A DNA stretch of 64,000 nucleotides from Proteles cristata cristata (taxonomy: Eukaryota; Chordata; Mammalia; Carnivora; Hyaenidae): positions 372,001 through 436,000 of the forward strand of contig JAESUZ010003900.1 of NCBI GenBank assembly GCA_017311185.1. Reading direction: 5' to 3'. A model generated the notes under the pieces. It was given only the letters and a program-made list of their open reading frames with translations, was not told the origin of the DNA and searched no databases. Each line of letters opens with the position of its first letter. Position 1 is the stretch's first letter. Of the stretch, positions 1 through 12,476 are shown piece by piece. The translations under genes and the position numbers were made by a program.

Positions 1-149
1 CATTTGCAGCATAGTCCATGACTGCCAGTCATGCACCAGGTTGGACCTAGGTGTATCCTTTTATTTTAGAGCTGGAACTTAAGCCCAGAAAAGATTTTTA
101 ATTTCTTAAACCAAGCAATATGAGTTTTATATCTAAAGGAACTTCATTA

Positions 150-440
150 GGAAAAAAAATGTGTATATATATATATATAATGTATATATACATTTACACA
201 TATATGTAAATTTACATTTATATATAATATATTTACATTTATTATATATAAAATATATATTTTTAATTATATATATTATATATTATAATTAATTATATAT
301 ATTATAATATATTTACTATATATATTTAATTATATATATTATGTATTTAATATATTCATATATATAAATATATATATTTAATTATATATTATATATATTA
401 TAATTAATTATATATAATATATTTACATATATATATAAAA
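150..440. repeat. AT-rich low-complexity tract
   Basis: About 290 bp made almost only of A and T, with many overlapping TATATA and TTAATTATA units and several self-complementary stretches. It is an imperfect, diverged TA repeat rather than a clean microsatellite. It ends just before a SINE insertion. No function is claimed; such tracts are prone to cruciform extrusion and length change. Confidence 0.9.
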
Positions 441-478
441 CATATTAGCAGTTAATTAGATCAAGACTGCATTATTTT

Positions 479-676
479 TTTTTTAAGTTTATTTTGAGAG
501 AAGGAGAGAGCATATGCAAGGGTCAGAGAGAGAGAGGGGGAGAGAGAGAGCATCCCAACCAGGTTCTACACTCAGAGCAGAGCCCAACAAGGGGCTCAAT
601 CTCTTGTCTTTTAGATCATGACCGGAGATGAAATTAAGAATCAATCGCTCAGCCAAATGAGCCACCCAGGCGCCCC
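479..676 (-). mobile_element. CAN-SINE (tRNA-derived), antisense
   Basis: Antisense SINE running from a T-rich tail through the GA-rich tract to the 5' end reading gccacccaggcgcccc. The sequence gactgcattatttt flanks it at 465-478 and 679-692, a clean target-site duplication (TSD). The body is diverged in the tRNA-like part (the B box is not recognisable), so it is an older copy. Confidence 0.9.
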
Positions 677-692
677 AGGACTGCATTATTTT

Positions 693-2940
693 ATTTTATG
701 CAACATCAGAGTTTTATAAGCAGAAAGAGAAAGTGTACATTAAGAAACGTTGAAAGTTACAAAATATTGTTTAAAGATAAAGTAGCAAGCACACTTAAGG
801 CACATACAGGAAAGTTGGCATATGGGCTCATTTTCAGTAGCACTTGGTTTTTCTTCTTAACCCTCTCTGAAAATCTCACCTGTCACTCTCCATTCTCACA
901 TCTCCACTCGACTCCCAAGAGTTAACACTCTCTCTTTACTGTCCTCTGTGTTCTTTTTCATTCTGTCAGGAAATAGCAGAGCAGAAAAGCAGAAGTAGTA
1001 CATTACCTCCACCCTAAAATGTCCACTGAATGCAAATTATCTTAAGAATTACTATCACTTAAAAATATTTGTGAATTCTTTATAAAGAATACAATGTCAA
1101 AGAGTCAGGATTAGAAAATTTGATAGGGTACAAAGACTGACCTCTGGATGAGGAAGGGTGGTGGTGAACAAGGAAAACAATACAGAAAAAAGGAAAAGTT
1201 TTCACAGAGATTGGGAGGAAGCAAAATGAATATTACCCCTTTTCCTTATAAAATTGGTTCAGATTATTGGTAGATTAAATATTTATGAGACCAAGGAGGA
1301 CAGCTGCTCAACTGCATAACTGACAGAATCCTGGATACAGCGAGGGGTCCTCAGTCAGGTCTTTTTCAGTAAGTGTTTCCCCAGGTTATGAGGCCCCACT
1401 TTAGTAAATCAGGGAAGATCAATATTTGAATTAGTATAACAGCTGACTTGAGGGATAAAAATACAATAAAAATAGTGAAAAAATTGTAACGCTTGCAACC
1501 TGTATCTTCTAAGCCATAAGATAGGAGAAATATTGTGCCTGAAAATAATACAATAACTTCAGCATAGTACATTTCATTGAGTGTCTATCATTTCCAAAAC
1601 ACTGTGTCAGACACTAAGTGCGGGCAACAAAGATGAATGAGGTATGAACTTAGAATTTGGTAGAAGATTTTCTAACATAGTTAGGAATCCACATACTGGA
1701 AGTCATCATAAATTCTAACTATTTATTCCCTTGCCTCCTAATATTTATGTTCGAAAAGTCTAAATAAATACTGATGAAAATAAGAGTTTTTTTGTCTGCA
1801 AATTACTGCCAGTAAAAAAAAAAAAAAAAAAGCTCTGTGACCTTGTAATACATTTCCAGAGCTCACCTAGCCGATGGCATTCACATCTTCCTTAGACTAA
1901 TTTTCTGTAGAGGCAGATTGTGCCATGGTTAGACTGGATCAGCACTTAGTAAATATTTAATAACTTACACTTAGCAGTGAAAGAGCCATCTACACATTTT
2001 GCATGATGACTGTAATGCCTGAGAAAGATGTTGAGTTCGTTAGAGAAAGCAGCAAAAATCGCAGAATCTGTGCTAGCAGAGAATTGCTACTAGATTCATC
2101 ATGGAGAAATGCCATGGGAATCAGCTTAGCACAGATAAACCTCTACCATCATTCCACTCGCTTTTCCTAGGGTATCTTATATCTAAGCATTACAGCACAT
2201 AGTATATGGACTTGCATTTAAAAATGTATCAATGTGGAGGCAAGAAGAGTATCATTGATCATCTTGATATGTACAAATAAAGTTAAAAACCACTTCCTGT
2301 TCTCTAACAGTTGCTCTTTTGGCTCTTTCTAGTCTGTTCTTTTTCTAGACGCCCCATAAATTTTAGTGTTCTGTTTTTGTCTTAACACTTCTCATATGAC
2401 ATACTCTGTAGAATTTCGTTTATTCTTCTGTTATCCCCCCAAACTGAAAATAAATGTGATATTTTTCTCTCCCCAAATTTTCTAAAAACAACCAGGATCA
2501 TGAATAAAAAGAAATAATGCAGATATCACATGTAAAGTAGAAAATTTAATTCTTTCTGAAATCCTATCTCTTGAATTCTTTGTTTATCTATCATTTGTTT
2601 ACTGGTGATTTATATACCCAGTACTAACTCTTGCTAAAATTTATCCATGCATTAAAATGTGGAACTAGGTTTCTGACAGGTTACATGAGAGGCAAACTAT
2701 TCAAGACTAAACTTGGCATGTTTTGCCCACATCATCTTAATAAAACACCAACATAGCCTGCTTCTTCTCCTAGATTCTTTCTGTCAGTTGATTATGTGGA
2801 CATTAAACTTGGAAATCTGTAACAATCCTTAACTTCTTCTTCAACTTTCCATCTCCAACTTTTAGTAAGATTCATGGATTTTACCTCTCAGATATTTTTT
2901 CTTAGTCCCAATTTTTATTAAAATATTTTTATTTAATTTT
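693..2940. other. Intergenic or intronic stretch, mostly unassigned
   Basis: No convincing reading frame, RNA gene or young repeat seen. Around 1575-1660 a segment resembles an antisense L2/MIR 3' end (cattgagtgtctatca followed by a gatgaatgag segment), at low confidence. A pure A run lies at about 1815-1832. The small open frames here are short and without family features. Confidence 0.5.
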
Positions 2941-3164
2941 TTCTACTTTATTTTTAAAATTTATTTAATAGTTTATTGACAAGTTGGTTTCCATATAAAA
3001 CCCAGCACTCATCCCCACAAGTGCCCTCCTCCATTCCCATCAACCCCCCAGCTCCCACACCCCCATGAGCCCTCAGTCCACTCTCAGTGTACAAGAGTCT
3101 CTCATGGTTTGCCTCCCTCCCTCTCCCCCACCATTTTCCCCTTCTTCTCCCCCACGGTCCTCCA

Positions 3165-6100
3165 TTAAGTTCCTCCTAATCCTCCTATATGTGAAAACAT
3201 ATGGTATCTGTTCTTCTCTGCCTGACTTATTTCGCTCAGCAGAACACCCTCAAGGTCCATCCATGTGGCTACACATGGCCAGATTTTATTCTTTCTCATT
3301 GCCATGTAGTATTCCATGGTATAGATGAACCACATCTTCTGTGGTTTATCTATACCATGGAATACTGGCAATGACAATCTGGCCATGTGTAGCCACATGG
3401 ATGGACCTTGAGGGTGTTATGCTGAGCGAAATAAGTCAGGCAGAGAAAGACAAATATCATATGTGTGCACATATAGGAGGATTAGGAGGAACTTAACAGA
3501 GGACCAAGGGGGAGAAGAAGGGCGGAAATGGTGGGGGAAAGGAGAGAGGCAAACCATGAGAGACTCTTGAATGCTGACAAAAACTGAGGACTGGTGGATG
3601 TGGGGGGGAGGAGGGTGGGCATGGAGGAGGGCACTTGTGGGGATGAGCACTGGGTGTTATGTGGAAACTAATTTGACAATAAACTATTTGTAAAAAATAA
3701 AAAAATAAAAAAAAAAAAAGATGAACCACATCTTCTTGATCCATTCATCCGTTGGTGGACACTTAGGCTCTTTCCATGTTTTGGTTATTGTTGAGAGTGC
3801 TGCTATGAACATTGGGGTACATGTGCCCCTATGCATCAGCACTCCCGTATCACTTGGGTAAATTCCCAGCAGTGCTATTACTGGGTCATAGGGGAGTTTT
3901 ATTGTTAATTTTTTGAGGAACCTCCACACTGTTTTCCAGAGAGGCTGCACCAGTTTACATTCCCACTGACAGTGTAGGAGGGTGCCCATTTCTCCACATC
4001 CTCTCCAGCACCTAGAGTTCTCTGATTTGCTCATTTTAGCCACTCTGAGTGGCATGAGGTGGTATCTCAGTGTGGTTTTGATTTGTATTTCCCTGATGCT
4101 GAGGGATGCTGAGCATCGTTTCATGTGTCTGTTGGCCATCTGGATGTCCTCTTTGGAGAAGTGTCTGTTCATGTCTTATGTCTACTTCTTCACTGGATTG
4201 TTTGTTTTTCAGGTGTGAGTTCCTTATAGATTTTGGATACTAGCCCTTTATCTGATATTTCGTCTGCAACTCTCTTTTCCCATTCCGTTGGTTGCCTATT
4301 AGTTTTATGGATTATTTCCTTTGCTGTGCAGAAGCTTTTAATCTTGACGAGATCCCAATAGTTCAGGTTTGCTCTTGATTCCTTTGCCTTGGGGATGTGT
4401 CAAGTAAGAAATTGCTGCGGTTGAGGTCAAGGAGGTTGTTTCCAGCTTTCTCCTCTAGGGTTTTGATAGTTTCCTGCCTCACATTCAGGTCCTTTATCGA
4501 TTTTGAATTTATTTTTGTGTATGGTGTGAGAAAGTGATCTAGTTTCATTCTTCTGCATGTTGCTGTCCAGTTCTCCCAGCAGCATCTGTTAAAGAGGCTG
4601 TCTTTTTTCCATTGGATACTCTTTCCTACTTTGTCAAAGATTAGTTGGCTATACCTTTTTGGGTCCAATTCTGAGTTCTGTATTCTATTCCATTGGTCTA
4701 TGTGTCTTTTTTTTGTGCCAATACCTTACTGTCTTGATGATAGCTTTTTAGTAGAGGCTAAAGTCTGGGATGGTGATGCCTCCTATTTTGGTTTTATTCT
4801 TCAATATTACTTTGGCTATTCAGGGTCTTTTGTGGTTCCATACACATTTTAGGATAGATTTTTCTGGTTTTGAGAAGAATGCTGGCACAATTTTGATTGG
4901 GATTGCATTGAATGTGTAGATTACTTTGGGTAGTAATGACATCTTAACTGTATTTTTCCAATCCATGAGCATGGAATGTTTTTCTATTTCTTTGTGTCTT
5001 CTTCAATTTCCTTCATAAGTCTTCTATAGTTTTCATCATACAGATCTCTTATATCTTTGGTTAGATTTATTCCTAGGCATTTTATGTTTTTTTTTTTGTG
5101 CAATTGTGAGTGGGATCAGTTTCTTGATTTCTTTTTCTGTTGCTTCATTGTTGGTGTATAAAAATGCAATCAATTTCTGAATGTTGATTTTGTACCTTGC
5201 AATTTTGCTGAATTCATGGATCAGTTCTAGTAGGCTTCTGGTGGAGTCTGTCGGGTTTTCTATGTAGAGTATCATGTCTTCTGTGAAAAGTGAAACTTTG
5301 ACTTCTTTGTCAAATCTGATGCCTTTTATTTCCTTTTGTTATATGATTGTTGATGCTAGGATTTCCAGCACTATGTTAAACAACAGTGGTGAGAGTGGAC
5401 AGTCCTGCTGTGTTCCTGATTTCAGGGGGAAAGCTCTCAGTTTTTCCCTGTTTAGGATGATGTTAGCTTAGGGCTTCTTATAGATGGCTTTTATGGTATT
5501 AGGTAAGTTCTTTCTATCCCAACTTTCTTGAGGGTCTTTATCAAGAAGTGATGCTGTATTTTATCAAATGCTTTTTCTGCATCTATCGACAGGATCATAT
5601 GGTTTTTATTTTTTCTTTTGTTAATGTGATGTATGACATTGATTGATTTGTGAATATTGAACCAGCCCTGTAACCCAGGAATGAATCCCACTTCATCATG
5701 ATGGATATTTCTTTTTATGTACTGTTGAATTCGATTTGCAAGTATCTTGTTAAGAATATTTGCATCTCTGTTCATCAAGGATATTGGCCAGTAGTTCTTT
5801 TTTGTTGGGTCTCTGTCTGGCTTGGGAATCAAAGTGATGTTGGCTTCATAAAATGAGTCTGGAAGTTTTCCTTCGATTTCTAATTTTTGGAATCGCTTGA
5901 CAAGAATGGATATTAATTCTGTTGTAAATGTCTGGTAAATTTCTCCAGGGAAGCCATTTTGTCGTGGGCTCTTATTTGTTGGGAGATATTTGATAACTGA
6001 TTCAATTTCTTCACTAGTTATGGGTCTGTTCATGTTTTCTATCTCTTCCTGTGTGAATTTTGGTAGTGTGTGTGTGTTTAAGAATCTGTCCATTTCTTGT

Positions 6101-7387
6101 AAGTTGTCCAATTTGTTGGCATTTAATTTTTAATAGTATTCCCTGATAATTGCTTGTATTTCTGAGGGGTTGGTTGTAATAAGTCCATTTTCATTCATGA
6201 TGTTGTCTATTTGAGTGCTATCTCTTTTCTTTTTGAGAAGCCTGGCTAGAGGTTTGTTAATTTTGTTTATTTTTTCAGAAAACCAACTCTTGGTTTCATT
6301 GATCTGTTCAACTGTTTCTTTGGTTTCTATATTGTTTATTTCTGCCCTGAATTTTATTATTTCTCTTCTTTTACTGGTTTTGGGATGCTTTTGTTGCTCT
6401 CCCTCTAGTTCCTGTAGGTGCGCTGTTAGATTTTGCACTTGCTCTTTTTCTAATTTCTTGAAGTAGGCCTGGAGTGCCATGTACTTTCCTCTTAGGGCTG
6501 CCTTCGCCGCATCCCAAAGAGTTTGGATTTTTGTATTTTCATTTTCATTTGTTTCCATATATTGTTTAATTTCTTCTCTAATTGCCTGATTGGCCTATTC
6601 ATTCTTTAGTAGGGTGTTTTTTAACCTCCATATTTTTGGAGGTTTTCCAGACTTCTTCCTGTAATTGATTTCAAGTTTCAAAGCATTGTGATCAGACAGT
6701 GAGCATGGTATGATATCAATTCTTTTATATTTATTGCGGGCTGCTTTATGTCCCAGTATGTGATCTATCTTAGAGAATGTGCCATGTGCACTTGAGAAGA
6801 AAGTGAATTCCATGACCTCAGGATGTAGAGTTGTAAATATATCTGTCAGATCCATGTAGTCCAATATGTCATTCAAGTCCATTGTTTCTTTAGTGATTTT
6901 CTGTCTAGTTGATCTATCCATTGCTGTAAGTGGAGTATTAAAGTCCCCTGCTATTAGCACATTTTTATCCATAAGATTGTTTCTGTTTGTGATTAATTGT
7001 TGTATATGTTTAGGCGCTACCATATTCGGTGCATAGACATTGATAATTGTTAGCACTTCCTGATGGATATACCTTGTAATTATTATATAATGCCTTTCTT
7101 CATCCCCTGTTACTGTCTTTACTTTAAAGTCCAGTTTGTCTGATATAAGTATAGCTACTCCAGCTTTCATTTGACTTCCAGTAGCATGATAGATATTTGT
7201 CCATCCCCTTACTTTTAATCTGAAGGTGTCTTCAGGCCTAAAATGACTTTCTTGTAGACATCAAATAGATGGATTTTGTTTTTTATCCATTCTGCTACCC
7301 TATGTCTTTTGATTGGGGCCTTTAGTCTATTTACATTCAGCATTATTATCGAAAAATATGAGTCATCGTGTCCTTTGTAGGATTCAT
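3165..7387 (-). pseudogene. L1 element A ORF2 (endonuclease/reverse transcriptase), broken
   Basis: Relic of the L1 ORF2 protein, which nicks target DNA and copies L1 RNA into it. Read from the ATG near 7387 leftwards. Endonuclease landmarks AGDFNTPLTAMDRSTR and SDHNALKLEI are in the block 6595-7170, the finger and early RT part is in 5491-6111, and the C-terminal Cys/His cluster is in 3684-4172. The RT active-site motif, FADD in element I, reads FTED near 5265-5290, so the catalytic site is itself changed. Several frameshifts separate the blocks, and a 378-bp inverted L1 insertion with its duplicated target interrupts the C-terminus at 3323-3736. The open frame at 3165-3398 spans this inverted junction and is an artefact. 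Confidence 0.9.
3341..3718 (+). mobile_element. 5'-truncated L1 inserted in reverse orientation inside L1 element A
   Basis: Sense L1 3' end: the last part of ORF2 (tataccatggaatact onward, through gcgaaataagtcaggc), the 3' UTR and an A-rich tail ending near 3718. The 18-bp sequence agatgaaccacatcttct lies at 3323-3340 and again at 3719-3736, a perfect TSD, and removing the insert restores a continuous antisense element A. The insert starts within a few bases of the homologous point of its host, so the two arms form a large imperfect inverted repeat. Confidence 0.95.
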
Positions 7388-7434
7388 GCTTGTGGTTGTG
7401 TCTCTGGTATCTTGCATTCCTTGCAACATTTTCC

Positions 7435-8539
7435 TCAAGGAGTCTCCCTCAGGATTTCTTGTAATGCTGATTTAGTGGTGACGAATACTTTCAATTTTTG
7501 TTTATTTGGAAAGACTTTTTTCTGCCCTTCTCTTCTGAATGACAGACTTGCTGGATAGAGGATTCTTGGCTGCATATTTTTTTCTGTTCATCACATTGAA
7601 GATTTCCTGCCATTCCTTACTGGCCTGCCATATTTCAGTAGATAGGTCTGCAACCACTCTGATAGGTTTCCCTTTGTATGTTAGGGTCCTTTTATCCCTA
7701 GCTGCTTTCAGAATTCTCTCTTTGTCCTTATATTTTGCCAGTTTCACTATGATATGTCATGCAGAAGATCGATTCAAGTTACATCTGAGAGGAGTTCTCT
7801 GTGCCTCTTGGATTTTTTTTTTTTTTCTAGGAGAGAGAAACAGCGTGAGCAGGGGAGGGTCAGAGAGAGGGAGTCACAGACTGAAACAGGCTCCAGGCTC
7901 TGAGCTGGCAGTCAGCACAGAGCCCAATGCGGGGCTCGAACCCACGAACCGCGAGATCATGACCTAAGCGAAAGTCGACGCTTAACCGATTAAGTCACCC
8001 AGGCACCCCTGTGCCTCTTGGATTTTAACATCTTTTTCCTTCTCCAGATTGGGGAAGTTCTCTGCTATAATTTGTTCAAGGACTCCTTCAGCGCCTTTTC
8101 CTCTCTCTTCCTCTTCTGGAATTCCTATGATATGGATATTATTCTATTTGATTGTATCGCTGAGCTCTCAAACTCTCCTTTTGTGTTCCTGGATCAGTTT
8201 ATCTCTCTTTTTCTAAGCTTACTCTTTTTCTTTAATTGTGTCTTTTAAATCACTTATTCTTCTTTCTGCTTCTTCAGTCCGTGCATTGGACGCCTCCATT
8301 CTATTTTGCATCTCATTCATAGCATTTTTTAATTCATCACAAATACTTTTAAGCTCCATAGTCTTTGTAGCAATAGTTTCTCTGATATCCTCCATGCCTT
8401 TTTCAAGCCCAACAATTAATTTTATGACTATTGTTCTAAATTCTTGTTCAATTATTTTGCTTATGTCTGTTTTGAGCAGTTCATTAGCTGTCAAATCTTC
8501 CTGGAAAATTTTTCTAGGAGAGTTCTTCCATTTCATCAT
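7435..8539 (-). pseudogene. L1 element A ORF1 (RNA-binding chaperone), split by a SINE
   Basis: Relic of L1 ORF1p, the trimeric RNA-binding protein that packages L1 RNA. The start reads MMKWKNSPRKIFQED at 8539, followed by a heptad-rich coiled-coil stretch (MEASNARTEEAERRISDL) down to about 8219. The C-terminal part continues at 7747-7502 (KYKDKERILKAARDKRTLTY), matching element I. A SINE at 7817-8008 separates the two halves, and frameshifts lie on either side. The stop is near 7435. Confidence 0.88.
7817..8008 (-). mobile_element. CAN-SINE, young variant, inside L1 A ORF1
   Basis: Antisense SINE with the variant features tttctaggagag, gagctggcagtcagcac and cctaagcgaaagtcg. It is flanked by ctgtgcctcttggatttt at 7799-7816 and 8009-8026, a perfect 18-bp TSD. 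The tRNA-like B box is readable in antisense (gggctcgaaccca). Confidence 0.96.
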
Positions 8540-8570
8540 TTTAGTTAGCTTTCTGTCTCTTGTTAGTTTT

Positions 8571-8595
8571 TTTTATATATATTTTTATTTATTTC

Positions 8596-8633
<38 letters not shown>

Positions 8634-8807
8634 CGACAGCGTGAGCAGGGGAGGGTCAGAGAGAGAGGGAGTCACGGACTGAAACAGGCTCCAGGCTCCG
8701 AGCTGGCAGTCAGCACAGAGCCGACGTGGGGCTTGAACCCACAATCCGCGAAATCATGACCTAAGAGAAAGTCAGACGCTTAATCGACTAAGCCACCCAG
8801 GCGCCCC
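8571..8807 (-). mobile_element. CAN-SINE, young variant, first of a tandem pair
   Basis: Antisense SINE with a long GA repeat (about 8598-8630) and the variant features gagctggcagtcagcac and cctaagagaaagtcag. The target tctcttgttagttttt is at 8556-8571 on its left and 8810-8825 on its right. It lies in the 5' UTR of L1 element A, just upstream of ORF1. Confidence 0.95.
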
Positions 8808-8825
8808 TATCTCTTGTTAGTTTTT

Positions 8826-9040
8826 TTTTTTTTTAATGTTTTATTCATTTCTAGGAAAGAGAGAGAGACAGCATGAGCAGGGGAGAGTCAGAGAGAGAGG
8901 GAGTCACAGACTGAAACAGGCTCCAGGCTCTGAGCTGGCAGTCAGCACAGAGCCCGAAGCGGGACTCGAACCCAGGAACCGCGAGATCATGACCTGAGTG
9001 AAAGTCGGACGCTTAACCGACTAAGCTACCCGGGCGCCCC
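8826..9040 (-). mobile_element. CAN-SINE, young variant, second of a tandem pair
   Basis: Same orientation and variant as its left neighbour (tttctaggaaagag, ggcagtcagcac, gtgaaagtcggac). It shares the middle copy of the target (8810-8825), and a third copy, tctcttgttatttt, follows at 9043-9056. The same short site was therefore used twice. Confidence 0.95.
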
Positions 9041-9599
9041 AATCTCTTGTTATTTTTAAAAGCTTGTTATGCACTCTGCAACTCTGAGTGCTGCTGTACC
9101 AAAGAAGGCTCTTTGACTGTCCAGGGCCTGTTCCTTCAGAAAGTGTTCTTTGAATAATGTCTCTTGGTCTCTCTTGTTGAGACCTTCGTTATTTTATTTT
9201 CCTACTTGTAGTGGTATTTAGGACTCTCCACCTTGTTTACGTTGGCTTGTTTCTTGAAGTATCCCTCACAATCCTTTGGAGTCTTTGTTTGCGAATTGGC
9301 CTTTCTAGATATATTGTTGTTCTCAGTCTTCATTACCATGACTGTCACTTTAGTTTGGCTTCCATGTTTTAGCTAATTTTCTTGCCCTCATTTGCCCTCT
9401 CTAATTCATCCTGTATCTTGGCCCGAGTGATCTATTTATCCCAGCAGATACAGCTTATGTTCCTTAACCAAACACATGAAACTCTCCATGATTATATGCT
9501 TCCACTTCCTGACTCAAAGTTCAATATTACAGTGCTTGTAATTCTCCCTGCTCTATGCCCCTGTCCTCCCCTAATAAACACTTGATATTTTCTACTTTG

Positions 9600-9915
9600 A
9601 TGCTTCATTATATTATTTCCTTTTCCTGGGCAGCCCTGTTCCCATCCGTTCCATAACCTTATAGTTCTTCCTTGGGACTCTTATTCCTTCCTTAAGGCGC
9701 AATTTGCATTCACTTCCTCCAGAAAGCCCTTCTTGAGAACCTTTTCTGATAGACCTCATGTTGTGCCCCTGGGGTTCCATGGCGATGACCTGCTTATGTT
9801 TGTGTTCCTCCTCATTCTACTGCAAATTCCTTGAAGACTAAGACCATTCCTATTTCACCAATAATTTTCTAGTGCTCCACAGAATCTGACTGATCAGTCA
9901 ATGTTTGAACAATGA
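9600..9915 (+). repeat. L2 3' end (ancient LINE)
   Basis: Contains in order the hallmarks of an L2 3' end: cacttcctccagaaagcccttc, then a T/C-rich middle, then aaattccttgaagactaagacc, and a terminal segment near gtttgaacaatgaa. It is heavily diverged, as expected for a family shared across mammals. The assignment rests on recalled consensus order, not on an alignment. Confidence 0.65.
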
Positions 9916-12070
9916 ACAACAAAGAGGGTAAGTGGAAGTGATCAAGAAAGGAACAAAACTAGTCAGTTATGAAATCTGCCCCTTAGTCTCTGCTATACTC
10001 TTTACATGCACCTCCTTAATGACTGTGGATTCTCACTTCTCACTCGTAGGGAGGTGGTCTCCAGTTGTAGATATGGCTGTAATCTTTCTTGAACATCTAC
10101 TTGGGTGCTGGACATGTCCCGCTTGGAATCTGGACTTTCATCTTCCCTGGAATGGCATTATTATTCTTCTTTCTTGACATATTACTCTGACTTTCCCATA
10201 TTATGATCTGTCCTTCCAGCAATATAATCAGTTAAGAATGTGATATATTATTTTCTTGTAGTATTTATTATTCTGAAATTATTCTTTCCTTTAAAATTTC
10301 TCTACCCTCATTCCATTTTAAATCATTTTAGCTTTGTTTTTAAATGGTAGGATACCACTAGATATCCTTCTTGTCTGATCTGGCTCCAATCTGGTTTTCT
10401 TAAATTTTTTTTAACTTATCTAATAACTAAACTCTATTTTTTTTTTACCCCCTTGGACAGAATGGTCTTTCACTAAGCTGTCTAAAACTGGGTTTTCTAA
10501 ACTTTCTTTCACTAAGTAATGAATATTGTATAATTCCTTTTTTCTCTCCCCTCCCCCTTCTCTTTCATTTGTTCTTGACCTGTCAGCACCTCAAACTTTA
10601 TACATAGCTGCTGTAAAAGCAACTTGTTGATAAGTAATCCCTAATAAATTGATGGGAAAGAAGGTGCTACATTGTTGGTTGTCTCTTGGGGTCAGTACCC
10701 TGCATCTCTGATACATATATATATATCACATTCATTCATGTCTTCTCCCTCTGCTTCTGTACCGTAGCACATCACAGTACTTGCTCATTTACCAAAAAGG
10801 TTAATTTGTGTTTATTACATTTAACCTGTAGAGCCAGGTGGCTGAGTGGTGAATATTAGAGGACTGCCATTAAAGAATTTGAAAAACACTTTTAGAAAGC
10901 CTTAGATAATAGTGTCTGAAAAGTTTATTCAGAACAGCCCTGATATTTTTCTTTATAAAAAACCGTAACTATTCTCACTGTGCTCTTTTGTACATATCAA
11001 TTAACATTGAATATCAGAGGAAAATTTTTGACCTTGCTTTAGTAGAAGGATTTATTGTAAATCTTTTGGAAATGGTTTCATGCCCACCAAGTTAAAATGG
11101 AACTACTTGGGATAGCTTGATAGGGGAGAAAAAATTCACATTTTAAAGTATTAAAACTCCTCAAAAAGCTTTAGTTAAATTCAAGACTAAGCCAGAGGTC
11201 CAAAATAGAAGCCCTCTCAGCCCAGTTATTACATTTTGCTGATACTTTCTCTGTGGTTACTCTGTCTAAACAACAAGATTCTAAAGCTAGGGAGAGTTTT
11301 GTTTTTTAATAGCTATTTGGCTAGACCACCAATTGCTTTATGATACTGGGGCTCTGAATACAGTGCAGGGTATTAGATTAACAGCTTTTGCTTTGACCAG
11401 CAAGAACAGGAAAGTTAGGGAATAAAAAGCAGGACCCCTGTTTTCCCTATTGCAGAACTCTTTGTTCCCTGAACCACAGGAAGGATTAGCTTGAATGGTG
11501 GTGTGTAAAATGGATTCAGTCTTATAGATCCTATCACTTTTTATCATCCCAGCAATGGAGGGTTCGGTTTAATAAGACATAGTATTAACTGTATTTGGTC
11601 TGTTTAGGACGTTTATATAGATTAACATCCCTGGACTCTTTCTCTGGTTTTCTGTCCTTTTTCTTCTTTTTTCTTTTTTTTTTTTTTAACTGATGATAGT
11701 GTGATTAACAGTAACAGGAGGTAATGGTGGCGGGAGTGGAGGGAATTTTGAAGGTGCAGCTTTGATAAATATCAGGGATTTGGGACTCACAGGAAGAAAC
11801 TGCCTCCCACATCCTTTGTTTGGGAATCTCCATGATCAGGATCTGTCAGGGAAGTCTCAGTGGTTTTTAATTTCTGCTTAATGGAATAAGCAAAAAAAGA
11901 TCCTTGCACTCTGCTACTAAGTTGTCTGTCAATTGATCTGCAATCTCACAAATAGAAATTGAATGAACACAAAAGCAATTTTCCTAGTTGGGATTCTAGG
12001 CCTCATCCTCAGTTGCAGCAACCATCGTGTCTCCTCTCTATACTCACAATCTCAATCTCTGTTTAGTATT
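9916..12070. other. Unassigned stretch
   Basis: No gene, SINE or L1 recognised. There are T-rich runs at about 10436-10447 and 11674-11688 and a short TA run at about 10713-10726. Open frames are short and without family features. Confidence 0.5.
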
Positions 12071-12079
12071 TAATTTCCT

Positions 12080-12160
12080 TTCAACAAACACTTATTGAAT
12101 GTCAGGCATTGTATTAGGTGTTGAAGAGGGATACGAGATGAATATAAAACCTGGCCTCCA
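12080..12160 (-). repeat. L2/MIR-type relic, antisense
   Basis: caacaaacacttattgaatg, then ggcattgtattagg and gatacgagatgaat, is the usual antisense order of an L2/MIR 3' end. Short and diverged. Confidence 0.5.
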
Positions 12161-12445
12161 CCCTTGTTTTCATCACCTTGAAAACTCAATTGTGTCTCAT
12201 AGAGTGATTTATTTGTTTAGTAATCTAGATGAGAAACTAGCCACACAAAATACACCTGGGGATATAACTAAGTACAGGTACTAAATACAGCAAGTCAGGT
12301 GATACAAGTTCAGGTTACAGCATAAGGTAGATAGATAGCGTCCTGAACAACACCCAGATTCTAAAGAACTATACTGAAGAGGCTCTCATGTGGATCCTCC
12401 CAGGTGACTTTATTTCTATGTGTCATTTAGGGTTAAAATGTGTAC

Positions 12446-12476
12446 ACACAAACACACACACACACACACACACACA
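12446..12476. repeat. (CA)n microsatellite
   Basis: About 15 CA units with one interruption near the left end. Confidence 0.95.

Larger units (their letters stand above)
2965..9265 (-). mobile_element. L1 element A, long antisense LINE-1
   Basis: Colinear, antisense, with element I (54780-61731): 3' UTR at the left end, then ORF2, the inter-ORF gap, ORF1 and about 0.5 kb of 5' UTR-like sequence (interrupted by two SINEs) matching 59780-60000 of element I. Homology stops near 9265, so most of the 5' UTR is missing. It carries one L1 insertion (3341-3718) and three SINEs (7817-8008, 8571-8807, 8826-9040). Many frameshifts and stops show that it is dead. No confident TSD was found for the whole element. 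Confidence 0.93.

Noticed and set aside
3165..3398. A 77-codon minus-strand frame that looks like an L1 ORF2 C-terminus.
   Set aside because: It runs across the junction between host L1 and the inverted insert, so it is a chimera of the two and not a protein.
7817..9040. Regularly repeated, similar units that could suggest an array such as CRISPR.
   Set aside because: They are dispersed SINE copies of about 200 bp with their own target duplications in a mammalian genome; not a short-repeat, short-spacer array.
2965..9265. A target-site duplication for the whole of L1 element A.
   Set aside because: No convincing matching pair was found by eye at the two edges; the right edge is a loss of homology rather than a clean junction.
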